Positions 33,573 to 41,328 of a stretch of 41,328 nucleotides of DNA are shown here, in pieces. Made by a program: the position numbers and the translations under genes. Below the pieces are notes generated by a model. That model was not told the DNA's origin and did not search any database. It saw only the letters and a list, made by a program, of their open reading frames with translations. Source of the stretch: Punctularia strigosozonata HHB-11173 SS5 (lineage: Eukaryota > Basidiomycota > Agaricomycetes > Corticiales > Punctulariaceae); NCBI RefSeq assembly GCF_000264995.1, contig NW_006767437.1, positions 1,832,887 to 1,874,214 on the forward strand, written 5' to 3'. How positions within the stretch are numbered: the stretch's first letter is position 1; every line of letters begins with the position of its first letter.

Positions 33573-35200
33573 ATGCCTCGCCAGGCCACGACGACGACGG
33601 CCACCATGACGCAGCAGCAATTAAAGAAGCCCAACCTCCTCGCCCGCCTCTCCACCCGCCTCCGCCCCCGCTCGCGCTCCTCGCCCGCCCCAACCACACT
33701 CGCCATCTCTACCCCAGCGCCGATGGACTTCAAGCAGCGCCGCGACTCGGCCCTCCGCGAACGCGGGCTCGTCCCTCCCTCCTCGTCCTCCACGAAAAGC
33801 CCCACCAGCCCGACGCGGCGATCCAACGGCTTTTCCATCGACAAAGACAAGCCGCTCCCGACGCCCGTGGTCGACGCCCGAACTGCCGCGCGCCAGGCCG
33901 CTCTTCGCGAACGCGGCCTCCTCCCGCCCGCCGTCGATGGCCGCGATCTCTCCGAACAAGAAGCCGAGCGTGACCGCCGCCTCGCCGTCCTCGCCCCCGT
34001 CCCCGAAAAAACCGCATCCGACGCCGACGCCGACGCGGGCCCTAGCGCCGCGCAACGGCTCATGGCCGAATGGCGTGCAAGGAACACCACAGCAGCGGTG
34101 CGTCTGCCCCGACGATGTTCCTCTCGCACCATTGACTGACCATGCGTCGGTGACAGGCTTCTACCGTGCGACACGCGGACCCGCCGGGCGATAGCGCGGA
34201 CGGGCTCCCGCGCCCCTCTAAATCTGGCCGATCCGCGCACACGTCCAGGCACTCCACCCCCGTACCTGTCTCGGACGCCAACCAGCCCCGTCGAACAAAC
34301 AAAGGGCTAAACGCGCCCCCTGTCTCGCCCGACGCCACAGCCACAGCCACCTCCTACAGCAGCACCGCCGCAACCGCGACACGGACACCGTCGTCTCCGC
34401 CGCGAAACGATCCCTCGTCGCCTACCGCCGTGCAGCACACCAGCCGCCACGGGTCCGCGTCCCCCCCGCCATCACCGCCCAAAGGCGCCGCGCCGCCGTC
34501 CACCCCCGGCTCGCCCCGCCTGCAAGTCCCGCCCGGACGCACCGACTCGCCCACGCGCACGCGGAGCGGGACGAACGCGACCGCGATCAGCGCGCTGACG
34601 ATGCCGTCGCTCATGTCGCCCACCGTGTCGTCCGAGAGCGCGGACGGCGCCATGCCGCCCACGCCCAAATCCGCGTCCCACCCGCTCGTACCGCCGACGA
34701 CGGGAGGACACCGGAAATCGCGCGGCTCGCGCGAGCTGAAGGGGGCGGCGACGCCGGTCATCGTCGAGACGCCCGCGCTCGAGAGCTCGGACGAGACGGA
34801 CGAGTTTACGCCCGGCGCGCTGATCGAGGAGGCGCAGGACGAGCTCGGCGTGCTGCCCAAAGCGCGCCCGCGGCACGGTCAGACGCTCGACGCGTCCCGG
34901 CAACAGCACGCCCCGGCCTCGGAGCGCCGCGGCTCGGTGTTCGCGTCCCTGAAGCGGTCGCTCACCGGCGGGCGCAGCGGCAGCACGGCGCTGTCGCTGC
35001 CCAACCGACAGCGGCCGAACTCGGCGTACGTGAACCGGACGACGCCCGTCGGCGGCGGCATGCGCACGAGCGCGAGCACGGGGCATCTCCGCGCACCCCT
35101 GAGCCCGACGATCCATAACCGGGGTAGCATCCTCGTAGAGGCGGGCGCGATCGAGGACGAGGAGTCGCGCCGGTTAAGCGAGCTCGCGTTTTTGGATTGA
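33573..35200 (+). CDS. Large disordered Ser/Pro/Thr-rich protein, function unknown
   Basis: I do not recognise the gene. Two exons (33573-34097 and 34157-35200) joined over a 59-nt intron give 522 aa. The start has a strong context (GCCACCATGC). The protein is mostly low complexity: many Ser-Pro/Thr-Pro pairs that could be kinase sites, Arg-rich patches (LSTRLRPRSRSS) and no hydrophobic segment. The motif ALRERGLVPP recurs as ALRERGLLPP about 50 residues on, an internal repeat. More ordered islands are AQRLMAEWRARNT, a VIVETPALESSDETDEF segment, RRGSVFASLKRSLTGGRSGS, and the C-terminal IEDEESRRLSELAFLD, which may be an amphipathic helix. Third-position GC is very high. A scaffold or signalling substrate is possible but not supported directly. 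Confidence 0.72.
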
Positions 35201-35547
35201 CAAATCGCTTTCCTGAACATGTTTTTTTTTCCGTATCCAGCTACCCCTCATCGAAGGGCTACACGTCGATCCTTTCTTTCTCATTACCGCCCTACTACTC
35301 TCGCATAACACCTCCCTTCTCATCTTTGGTGTTTTTCCCTGTACGCTGCATTTCTTCCTTCGGAATTCTTTTCAACACGTGTAGCATACGCACTACTGTC
35401 GCAATCCCACTAATTTGATCGACCGAACCGCACCACCGTGAAGAGAAGGCGGTTATTTGCTAAGTGATTCGATGCCTGTACATTCCATGTGATGGATAAC
35501 CTTACAATCCCTCATACACGCCTGATGCACACGCACACGTATACATC
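35201..35547. other. Convergent 3' region
   Basis: Pyrimidine-rich 3' region of the disordered-protein gene running into the 3' end of the first F-box gene. No gene is seen. Confidence 0.45.
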
Positions 35548-37281
35548 TCAACCCCATATGCGTCTGTCCATCATCGCCTGCACCTCGTCCCGCGAAAGGG
35601 ATACGTTGGTGTGCGGAAGGACGCATTTGGAGCATCGCTCATGATCTCCTGCTGAAGTCTCGGGTACTAGCTGTACTTCCTTCGAGAAGGCCATCATCCG
35701 TAGCCCCGAATTATCATCTCCCACGTCGCGCACCACCTCTGTCCGGATGATGCCCTTCAATTCGCGCATGAGATCGGACTCGGCGTCGAACGACGTTCCG
35801 CCGATGACGGTCACTTCTTCCAGCCGCGAATCCAGGGGTGCCCTCGACTTGACCACGTCGAAGAGCGCCCCGACGCCGCCGTCGTCCACGAATCCGGTCA
35901 AATGCCGCAGTTTGGGGCAAAGGACGGCGGGGTCGTCCCCGGGGGGTCGCGACTTCAGGGCGTCGCACATGGCGGCGAAGACGTCGGACAGGCCGGATTC
36001 GGTCAGACCGCCATAGTAGCGCGACTCTGATCGAGAGCATCGCAAGCACACGACGTGCGGGAAGCGCTCCAGGAACGTTCGCCAACGCGCCGCTTCGCTC
36101 GTCGCTAGCTTCACGTCGAGCATTTCCACCGCGCCTGCCGCGTCCGAGAGCGATCCGGCGATGGAGGCGAGGGCTTCCTCTCCTACGTGGTCTGCCACGC
36201 CCTGACCGAAATCGACAGCCCAAGGAGAGGTCGTCAATTCGAGGCTGAAGAACCCTCGAGGCATGCGAAGCCCGACCCGGGTCCATGGGTTCACGGACAC
36301 GGAGTCACGCTCGATCCGAACCGTGAGTGTCCCATCGGGATATTGGATCGGTCTATACCATGGACGTTCCGTGCAGAGTATCGTCGGTAGGGCTCGCTGC
36401 CTCATTGTAGCATGATCTTCCGTGTGTGCTGAGATGCAGAGCGCGCAATCGGCGGGCGTGAGCAGGTGGTCCAATACGTACACCGCAAAGGGCCAATCGT
36501 AACCGTTGATACACACCTCCATCAGGGATTCGAATCTGACTTTCCGCGTCGGCGTAAGGTTGGGCTGGGCCCGTGCATGCGGAGGTGCCAGTGGGTCGCG
36601 CGGTAGACGCCACGGCGGCGTGAGTGAAAGCGCACGCAAAAGCGGTGATCCTTCGATCGCGGACATGAGCCCTTCCAAAGACTTGCTGTCTCCATCGAGA
36701 GTGATGTTCAAGTTGGTGAGGTGTGGCATGATACCTGCGCTACACTCGACAGACCCGCCTGACAGCCTCAGATCTCGAACACGAGGAAAGTTGCTGGCCG
36801 AGAAGATCGGCGGCTCCTCGTGCGATCCTTCGTGGCACCACGTCGTGTTGAGTTCCTCCAAGATGGTGAACTCGCGTTCGAACAATCCAGATGGTAACGG
36901 CGTGGGATCCAGGGGACTGAGATTGGACATATCCAACAGTTTGACGATGCGATGGCTGTTCGGCACTAGGACTGTGGAGGCGACTTCCGAAATAGCTGTT
37001 CCGGGTGGGATGAATATCGAGAGTGGCGCTTCCCCCGACCTGAGCAGGAACAAATCCACCTTCGACATAGGCACAACGCGAAAATCGAGACGATTCCATA
37101 GGGTTGGGGTACTGAGCGCAAGCCGACGCCATCTTCGGCACACGCGGGTAACGACCATCCAACTCCGTTCAGGGCCTTCTTGAGTAAGTCTTGCGTGGGG
37201 GTCCCTCTGAAGCTTCTCCATGATGATCTGTAGGATGTCGTCGGAAACCGTGTTGATGGGCGAGTGCGTAGGGGAAAACAT
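35548..37281 (-). CDS. F-box protein, copy 1 of a tandem pair
   Basis: Probable substrate receptor of an SCF ubiquitin ligase. A single exon gives 577 aa from the ATG at 37281 (MFSPTHSPIN). The N-terminus holds the F-box-like helices (VSDDILQIIMEKL, WMVVTRVCRRWRRLALSTP, LWNRL), the usual Agaricomycete form. The remainder is a long leucine-rich, LRR-like region without a named domain, ending in a conserved tail ERCSKCVLPH followed by RRIWG. The whole protein aligns end to end with the second copy, with one insertion of about ten residues (around WRLPRDPLAPPHAR). An upstream in-frame ATG (37347) would add 22 residues, but a likely 5' leader intron (GTACGT at about 37361 to CTGCAG at about 37307) would remove it. 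The substrate is unknown. Confidence 0.85.
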   Translation of the reverse strand: MFSPTHSPINTVSDDILQIIMEKLQRDPHARLTQEGPERSWMVVTRVCRRWRRLALSTPTLWNRLDFRVVPMSKVDLFLLRSGEAPLSIFIPPGTAISEVASTVLVPNSHRIVKLLDMSNLSPLDPTPLPSGLFEREFTILEELNTTWCHEGSHEEPPIFSASNFPRVRDLRLSGGSVECSAGIMPHLTNLNITLDGDSKSLEGLMSAIEGSPLLRALSLTPPWRLPRDPLAPPHARAQPNLTPTRKVRFESLMEVCINGYDWPFAVYVLDHLLTPADCALCISAHTEDHATMRQRALPTILCTERPWYRPIQYPDGTLTVRIERDSVSVNPWTRVGLRMPRGFFSLELTTSPWAVDFGQGVADHVGEEALASIAGSLSDAAGAVEMLDVKLATSEAARWRTFLERFPHVVCLRCSRSESRYYGGLTESGLSDVFAAMCDALKSRPPGDDPAVLCPKLRHLTGFVDDGGVGALFDVVKSRAPLDSRLEEVTVIGGTSFDAESDLMRELKGIIRTEVVRDVGDDNSGLRMMAFSKEVQLVPETSAGDHERCSKCVLPHTNVSLSRDEVQAMMDRRIWG

Positions 37282-37828
37282 GGCCACGGATTCTTGATCG
37301 ATCTGCAGGATTGATTGGTCAATGCTAGCGTTTGATTGTACAAGCATTGGTACGTACCTAGCTGCTCAAGCGTCCAACGGCTGCCTTCGCAGCGGTCCTC
37401 AGAACGGTTGATGATGGCCAAAACCACGCCTTTAGAGGGGCGATGAACAATGGTCGATCCCGTCGAGCCTCCGGCTTTCGAGCTCGAGGGTACACCGGTA
37501 CCTACACGATTCGTGAGTCTGGCTATGGACAGCATCAACATTGGGCATACTGGGCTTGAGGAGCTCCGACGATACGTTTCGCTCTAGCAGTACGCGCGCG
37601 TGCAAAGTGATATTCGGTACTAAGTAGTCAGGCCAGAGCAAGCGCGCGCCGTATTGTCGGGAATGCCAGAGTGAACACGTGAAAAAATCGCGCTTTCATC
37701 GCGGTCGCGTACGCACGCACGCCAATGCTCGACCTACGCCGCCGCTACGTACGTGCCCGCCCCAAGCATATGTGATGTGCGCTAGATACGCAGCTTTTTT
37801 ATGTACGGTATCACAAAGCACTGCCGTG
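37282..37828. other. Spacer between the two F-box genes
   Basis: Upstream region of copy 1 and 3' region of copy 2. The 70 bp next to copy 1 resemble the matching part upstream of copy 2 (ACGCTAGCATTGAC against ACGCTGGTATTGAC), so the duplication reached past the coding part. A likely leader intron of copy 1 lies near 37307-37361. No other gene is seen. Confidence 0.45.
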
Positions 37829-39535
37829 TCAGCCCCATATGTGTTTGTCCAACATCACCCGCACCTCATCCGGCGAAAGGGATACACTGGTATGCGGAAG
37901 TACACACTTAGAGCATCGCTCGTGATTGTCCGCTGAAGTCTCGGGCACGAGGGGCACTTCCTTCGAGAAGGCCATCATCTTCAGCCCCGAATCAGCTCCA
38001 ATGTCGCGCACCACCTCCGTCCGGGTTATACCCTTCAACTCGCACATGATTTCGGACTCGGCGTTGAATGATTTGCCCCCGATGACGGTCGCTGCTTCCA
38101 GCGGCGAACCTAGGGATGTCCTCGACCTCACTAACTCGATGAGGGTTTTGATGTGGCTATTGTCCACGAAGCCGGTCAGATGTCGAAGGTTGGGGCACAG
38201 GCTGGCGGGATTCTCGGGACTTGTCTTCAAGGCGTCACACATCGCGGTGAAGATATCGTCGCGAGTACCGAAAAGGTCCGTTTCAGTCAAACCGCCGAAG
38301 TAGCCTGTCCGTGCTCGAGAGCATCGCAAGCACACGACGTCCGGGAAGTGCTCCAGGAATGTTCGCCAATTTGCCGCTTTGCCCGTGGATAGTTTGACGT
38401 CGAGCATTTCCACCGGGCCTGCGTTGGAGAGTAATCTGGCAATGGATGCCAGTGCGCTCGCTCCTACGTGCTCTTCCGTACCCATAGCGAAATCCCTAGC
38501 CCAAGGAGGGATCGTCAATTCGAGGCTGAAGAAACTTCGGGGCATGCGGGGCCCAATCCGAGCCCATGGGTTCACGGAGATAGCGTCGCGCTCGACTCGA
38601 ACCTTGAGTGTTCCCCTAGGATCTTGAATTGGTCTATACCATGGGCGGTTTCGGGAGAGCATCGTTGGTAGGGCTTGCTGCCTAGCAATTTCATGATTGC
38701 TCGTTTGTGCTGATACGAAGAGCGCGCAATCGGCGGGTGTGATGAGATGGTCCAACATGTGCACCGCAAAACGCCAATCGTAGCCGTTGAGGTACATCTC
38801 CATCAGGGAATGGAGTCCGATCTTCCGCACCGGCACAAGAGTTGGTTGGACCCTTGCACGCCCGGGGGCTGTCAGGGAAAGTGCATGCAGATTGGGCGAT
38901 CCTTCGATCGCGCACATGAGCCCCTCCAGAGATTTGGTATCTTCATTGAGGGTAATGCTCAAATTAGTGAGGTACGGCATCTTGCCCCCCTGACACTCGA
39001 CAGGCCCGCCTGACAGCCTGAGGTCTCGGATACGCGGAATGTTGGTGGCAGTTAAAGTGGGCGGCTCCTCGTGCGATCCTTCGTGGTGCCAGGTCATGTT
39101 GAGTTGCTCTAGGATAGGAAATTCGTGCTCGAAGAGTCCGGATGGTGGTGAGATGGGATTCAAGGGACTGAAATTAGACATATCGAACACTTTGACGATG
39201 CGGTGCCTATTAGGGACCAGGACTATGGAGGCGACGTCCGATATGGCTATTCCCGGTGGGATGAATACCGAGAGCGGAGCTTCCCCCGATCTAAGTAGGA
39301 ACCAGTCCACCTTTGACAGAGGTACGACGCGGAAATCGAGGTGGTTCCATAAAGTGGGAGTGTTGAGCGCGAGGCGACGCCATCTTCGACATACGTAAGT
39401 CACGACCATCCAACTCTGTTTGGGGGCGCCTTTGGTAGCCAATCTGGCGTGGGGGTCCTTGCGGAGCTTCTCCATGATGATGTGTAAGATGTCATCGGGG
39501 AGAATGTCAATGGGCGAGGACGTAGGGGAAAACAT
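37829..39535 (-). CDS. F-box protein, copy 2 of a tandem pair
   Basis: Paralogue of the gene at 35548-37281, same strand, head to tail. From the ATG at 39535 (MFSPTSSPIDILPDDI) a single exon gives 568 aa; an upstream in-frame ATG at 39631 (MIPSTYVCIDISILEHQ) adds 32. F-box helices: ILPDDILHIIMEKL, WMVVTYVCRRWRRLALNTP, LWNHL. The rest matches copy 1 closely, including SGEAPLSVFIPPG, EGSHEEPP, TVIGGKSFNAESE and the tail ERCSKCVLPHTSVSL. Its F-box is nearer to the consensus (ILPDD) than that of copy 1 (TVSDD). Both frames are open, so neither copy is an evident pseudogene. A Copia LTR ends only 185 bp before the ATG and points the same way. Confidence 0.85.
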   Translation of the reverse strand: MFSPTSSPIDILPDDILHIIMEKLRKDPHARLATKGAPKQSWMVVTYVCRRWRRLALNTPTLWNHLDFRVVPLSKVDWFLLRSGEAPLSVFIPPGIAISDVASIVLVPNRHRIVKVFDMSNFSPLNPISPPSGLFEHEFPILEQLNMTWHHEGSHEEPPTLTATNIPRIRDLRLSGGPVECQGGKMPYLTNLSITLNEDTKSLEGLMCAIEGSPNLHALSLTAPGRARVQPTLVPVRKIGLHSLMEMYLNGYDWRFAVHMLDHLITPADCALFVSAQTSNHEIARQQALPTMLSRNRPWYRPIQDPRGTLKVRVERDAISVNPWARIGPRMPRSFFSLELTIPPWARDFAMGTEEHVGASALASIARLLSNAGPVEMLDVKLSTGKAANWRTFLEHFPDVVCLRCSRARTGYFGGLTETDLFGTRDDIFTAMCDALKTSPENPASLCPNLRHLTGFVDNSHIKTLIELVRSRTSLGSPLEAATVIGGKSFNAESEIMCELKGITRTEVVRDIGADSGLKMMAFSKEVPLVPETSADNHERCSKCVLPHTSVSLSPDEVRVMLDKHIWG

Positions 39536-39720
39536 GATCACGGATTCTCTGTCAGATCTGCCTCGGTCAATACCAGCGTTCTGATGCTCAAGTATTGAAA
39601 TATCGATACAAACATATGTACTCGGTATCACGGCTGCACCTTCGCGTCGTTGCTACGTATGGCTGGTAATGTGTGAAAGCTGCGTTGCCGCACACAGTGG
39701 CGGGCGACGTCAAGCTCACC
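39536..39720. other. Leader region of F-box copy 2
   Basis: Short stretch between the LTR and the F-box ATG. On the minus strand it starts GGTGAGC at the LTR junction, a donor-like site, and holds acceptor-like CAG sites about 20-30 nt before the ATG, matching those before copy 1. Confidence 0.4.
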
Positions 39721-39986
39721 TGGTTGAGTCTGGGTAAGTCTCAGTCTGTGGAGGACAGAAGTAAAGCGACTTGTATTGCAACGCTCAGACAGGCCTGTAT
39801 ATATACTACAGAGAGTGGCTATGCGGTGCAATCACATGCTAAGCTATAGAACAATAAAGAAGGCTGTGGAACGTAGTGACGCACAGCCTATTGTGTCAGA
39901 AATAGATATAGCTGTGCCGAGGACGGCAGTCAAGGCGGGCTGTGCCAGCGCCTGTGAATCGGTGGCTGTAGAGCGCCAATTCAACA
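39721..39986 (-). repeat. 3' LTR of a Ty1/Copia element
   Basis: About 266 bp, beginning (minus strand) TGTTGAATTGG directly after a purine tract and ending CTCAACCA, so the ends are near-inverted TGTTGA/TCAAC(C)A with TG...CA termini. A TATATATA at 39799-39806 is a fitting U3 TATA box. The 5' LTR lies outside the window, so identity and target duplication cannot be checked. The outer end is accurate to a few bases at best. Confidence 0.72.
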
Positions 39987-39998
39987 CTCCCCCTCGCT
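39987..39998 (-). other. Polypurine tract
   Basis: AGCGAGGGGGAG on the minus strand directly abuts the LTR start TGTTGA, the position of the plus-strand primer in LTR elements. Confidence 0.75.
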
Positions 39999-40063
39999 GA
40001 GTGCAACGGTAGGCACGTAAGCGGATATGGCGCAAAAATGCAGCCACAGGGAGGATAATGGTT

Positions 40064-41328
40064 TCAACCGAACACTAGGCCCAGTTGTGACCTGAACTTG
40101 AGGAACTTTTCATGTCCCAAATTCTTGGTGAACATGTCTGCGGGGTTCTCAGAACCTTCGATGTAGAACAGCTCAAGCTCCTTATTGACGTGCTCTCGAA
40201 TGAAGTGGTATAGCACATCAATGTGTTTGGAGCGGCGCTCAGTAACCGCATTGGATGCCATGAATATCGACCCTTGGTTATCGCTGCAGATGGGTAATCG
40301 GTTAAACCTATACCCGAGCTCCATGAACAAAGCTCGTATCCAGAGCATTTGGCGACTGCAATCAGATAGTGCCATATACTCGGCTTCTGTAGACGACAGT
40401 GCAACAGTTTTCTGTGCTCGTGAAGTCCAGGAGACTATCCCGTTGGCCAATTTTATGAAGTATCCTGTGATCGACCGTCTCGAATTAGGGTCTGAAGCCC
40501 AATCAGAGTCAGTACATGCCAAAAAGCCTAGTCCCGAGCCGCCATCATACTTCAAGGAGTAATCCTTGGTGCCGACTAAGTAGCGGCAAATGTATAAGGC
40601 TTTGGCGAGGTGATCCTCAGAGGGATTGGTCGAGTGTCGCGCAAGAGCGGTCACTGCGAAGGCAATGTCTGGTCGAGTGCCAATCATAAGATAAAGCAAC
40701 GATCCGATGACGGTCTGGAAACGGTTCCTAAGAACCGGATCAACAGGTGCTTCATTGGTCTTAGGCAAATAGCCAGTTGGCAATGGTGTGGGTGCGACTC
40801 GCGCATTCTCCATACCAAAACGCTGTATTATCTTATCTAGGTAGGCTCGCTGGTCAAGATGGACACAGTTGCCTTTCCAAGTGATACGCATGCGCAAGAA
40901 CTCTTTGCCGTCGAGTTCTCTACACTCCCACTTATCCATGAAAGCTCGCTTGAGTCTTAGGACGGTAGGAGAGTTCTTGGGCCCCATAAAGAAGGCATCG
41001 TCAACATAGACTACGGCAATGCAGAAATTGCCATCTTTGTTGTAGACGAATATACCAGCGTCTGACACAAGGCGTTTAAAGCCTAGGTCGGCCATGGACC
41101 GGTCGAGGGCTTTCCACCAAGCTAACCCTGCCTGTTTAAGTCCGTAGAGCGCGCGGCGAAGCTGGAAAACCATGTTTTCGCGCCCTGGCTCTTTAAAGCC
41201 TTCAGGTTGCTCCATGTATATTTCTTCGTCGAGATTGCCATATAAGTAGGCATTTCGCACATCAACGGCATGAATTTGCCAGTTTTCAAGTGCGCATAGT
41301 GCAAACATCATTCGCACTGTCTCAAAAC
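40064..41328 (-). CDS. Copia pol: reverse transcriptase and RNase H, partial at its N-terminus
   Basis: C-terminal part of a Copia polyprotein with no internal stop over about 420 codons. Reverse transcriptase: the MMFALCALENWQIHAVDVRN strand, AYLYGNLDEEIYMEQPEGF, LYGLKQAGLAWW, and the catalytic VVYVDDAFF (YVDD). Then the connection region (LLYLMIGTRPDIAFAVTALA) and RNase H: CTDSDWASDPNSRRSITGY, VALSSTEAEYMALSD, CSDNQGSIFMA, RSKHIDVLYHFIRE. It ends LGLVFG. The frame runs off the right edge of the window. Pseudouridine-free simple reading: all key acidic residues I can place are present, so the enzyme may be functional. Confidence 0.95.
   Translation of the reverse strand, partial: FETVRMMFALCALENWQIHAVDVRNAYLYGNLDEEIYMEQPEGFKEPGRENMVFQLRRALYGLKQAGLAWWKALDRSMADLGFKRLVSDAGIFVYNKDGNFCIAVVYVDDAFFMGPKNSPTVLRLKRAFMDKWECRELDGKEFLRMRITWKGNCVHLDQRAYLDKIIQRFGMENARVAPTPLPTGYLPKTNEAPVDPVLRNRFQTVIGSLLYLMIGTRPDIAFAVTALARHSTNPSEDHLAKALYICRYLVGTKDYSLKYDGGSGLGFLACTDSDWASDPNSRRSITGYFIKLANGIVSWTSRAQKTVALSSTEAEYMALSDCSRQMLWIRALFMELGYRFNRLPICSDNQGSIFMASNAVTERRSKHIDVLYHFIREHVNKELELFYIEGSENPADMFTKNLGHEKFLKFRSQLGLVFG

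Larger units (their letters stand above)
39721..41328 (-). mobile_element. Ty1/Copia LTR retrotransposon, 3' part
   Basis: The element enters from the right edge on the minus strand: the reverse transcriptase-RNase H end of pol, a stop at 40064, a 65-bp spacer, the polypurine tract and the 3' LTR. The gag, protease, integrase and 5' LTR are outside the window. The open frame suggests a fairly recent insertion. Confidence 0.9.

Noticed and set aside
33098-34252. 384-codon open frame on the minus strand
   Set aside because: It mirrors the GC-rich coding region of the plus-strand gene; the product is Arg/Gly/Val-rich without a domain, as expected for an antisense frame.

Overview
The window comes from a filamentous basidiomycete, most likely an Agaricomycete. 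The genes are closely packed on both strands and cut by many 50-70 nt GT-AG (occasionally GC-AG) introns with no operon structure. The gene set fits a mushroom-forming fungus: a DUF6533 membrane protein, an aegerolysin, a many-exon P450, F-box paralogues and a Copia retrotransposon.

Layout. 0.1-5.4 kb: VTC4, the vacuolar polyphosphate polymerase (minus), and GTR2/RagC (plus), sharing a 264-bp divergent promoter with two perfect 14-bp palindromes. 6.0-8.5 kb: an intact 17-exon cytochrome P450. 10.0-11.6 kb: NADP-dependent glutamate dehydrogenase. 12.4-15.1 kb: a DUF6533 multi-pass protein and, convergent to it, an aegerolysin. 16.2-19.9 kb: an NAD-dependent epimerase and, tail to tail, NPR3 (GATOR1/SEACIT). 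21.8-25.2 kb: an unrecognised multi-pass membrane protein and a wax-synthase-like acyltransferase. 25.6-28.9 kb: a Yvc1-type vacuolar TRP channel. 29.1-30.8 kb: a FRA10AC1 homologue whose second intron holds a (GA)n tract and a 670-N assembly gap. 33.1-35.2 kb: a GC-rich, disordered protein of unknown function. 35.5-39.5 kb: two tandem F-box paralogues. 39.7 kb to the end: the 3' part of a Ty1/Copia element whose LTR lies just upstream of the second F-box gene, in the same orientation.

How the genes fit together. Four separate genes (VTC4, GTR2, NPR3, YVC1) act at the vacuolar membrane in phosphate, amino-acid/TORC1 and calcium signalling, and glutamate dehydrogenase is a main ammonium-assimilation enzyme. 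This may be chance, but it is the clearest functional theme. The other striking feature is very small in-frame exons (9, 12, 15 and 18 nt). One encodes the Lys-His-Asp of the SPX phosphate-sensing helix of VTC4. I see no tRNA, rRNA or CRISPR, and no system that I would call wholly new. Exon boundaries were read by eye from splice signals, frame and family conservation. Where exon lengths were summed they give an exact multiple of three (VTC4 893 aa, GTR2 421 aa, P450 548 aa, GDH 457 aa, aegerolysin 140 aa, epimerase 277 aa, NPR3 767 aa, wax synthase 414 aa).
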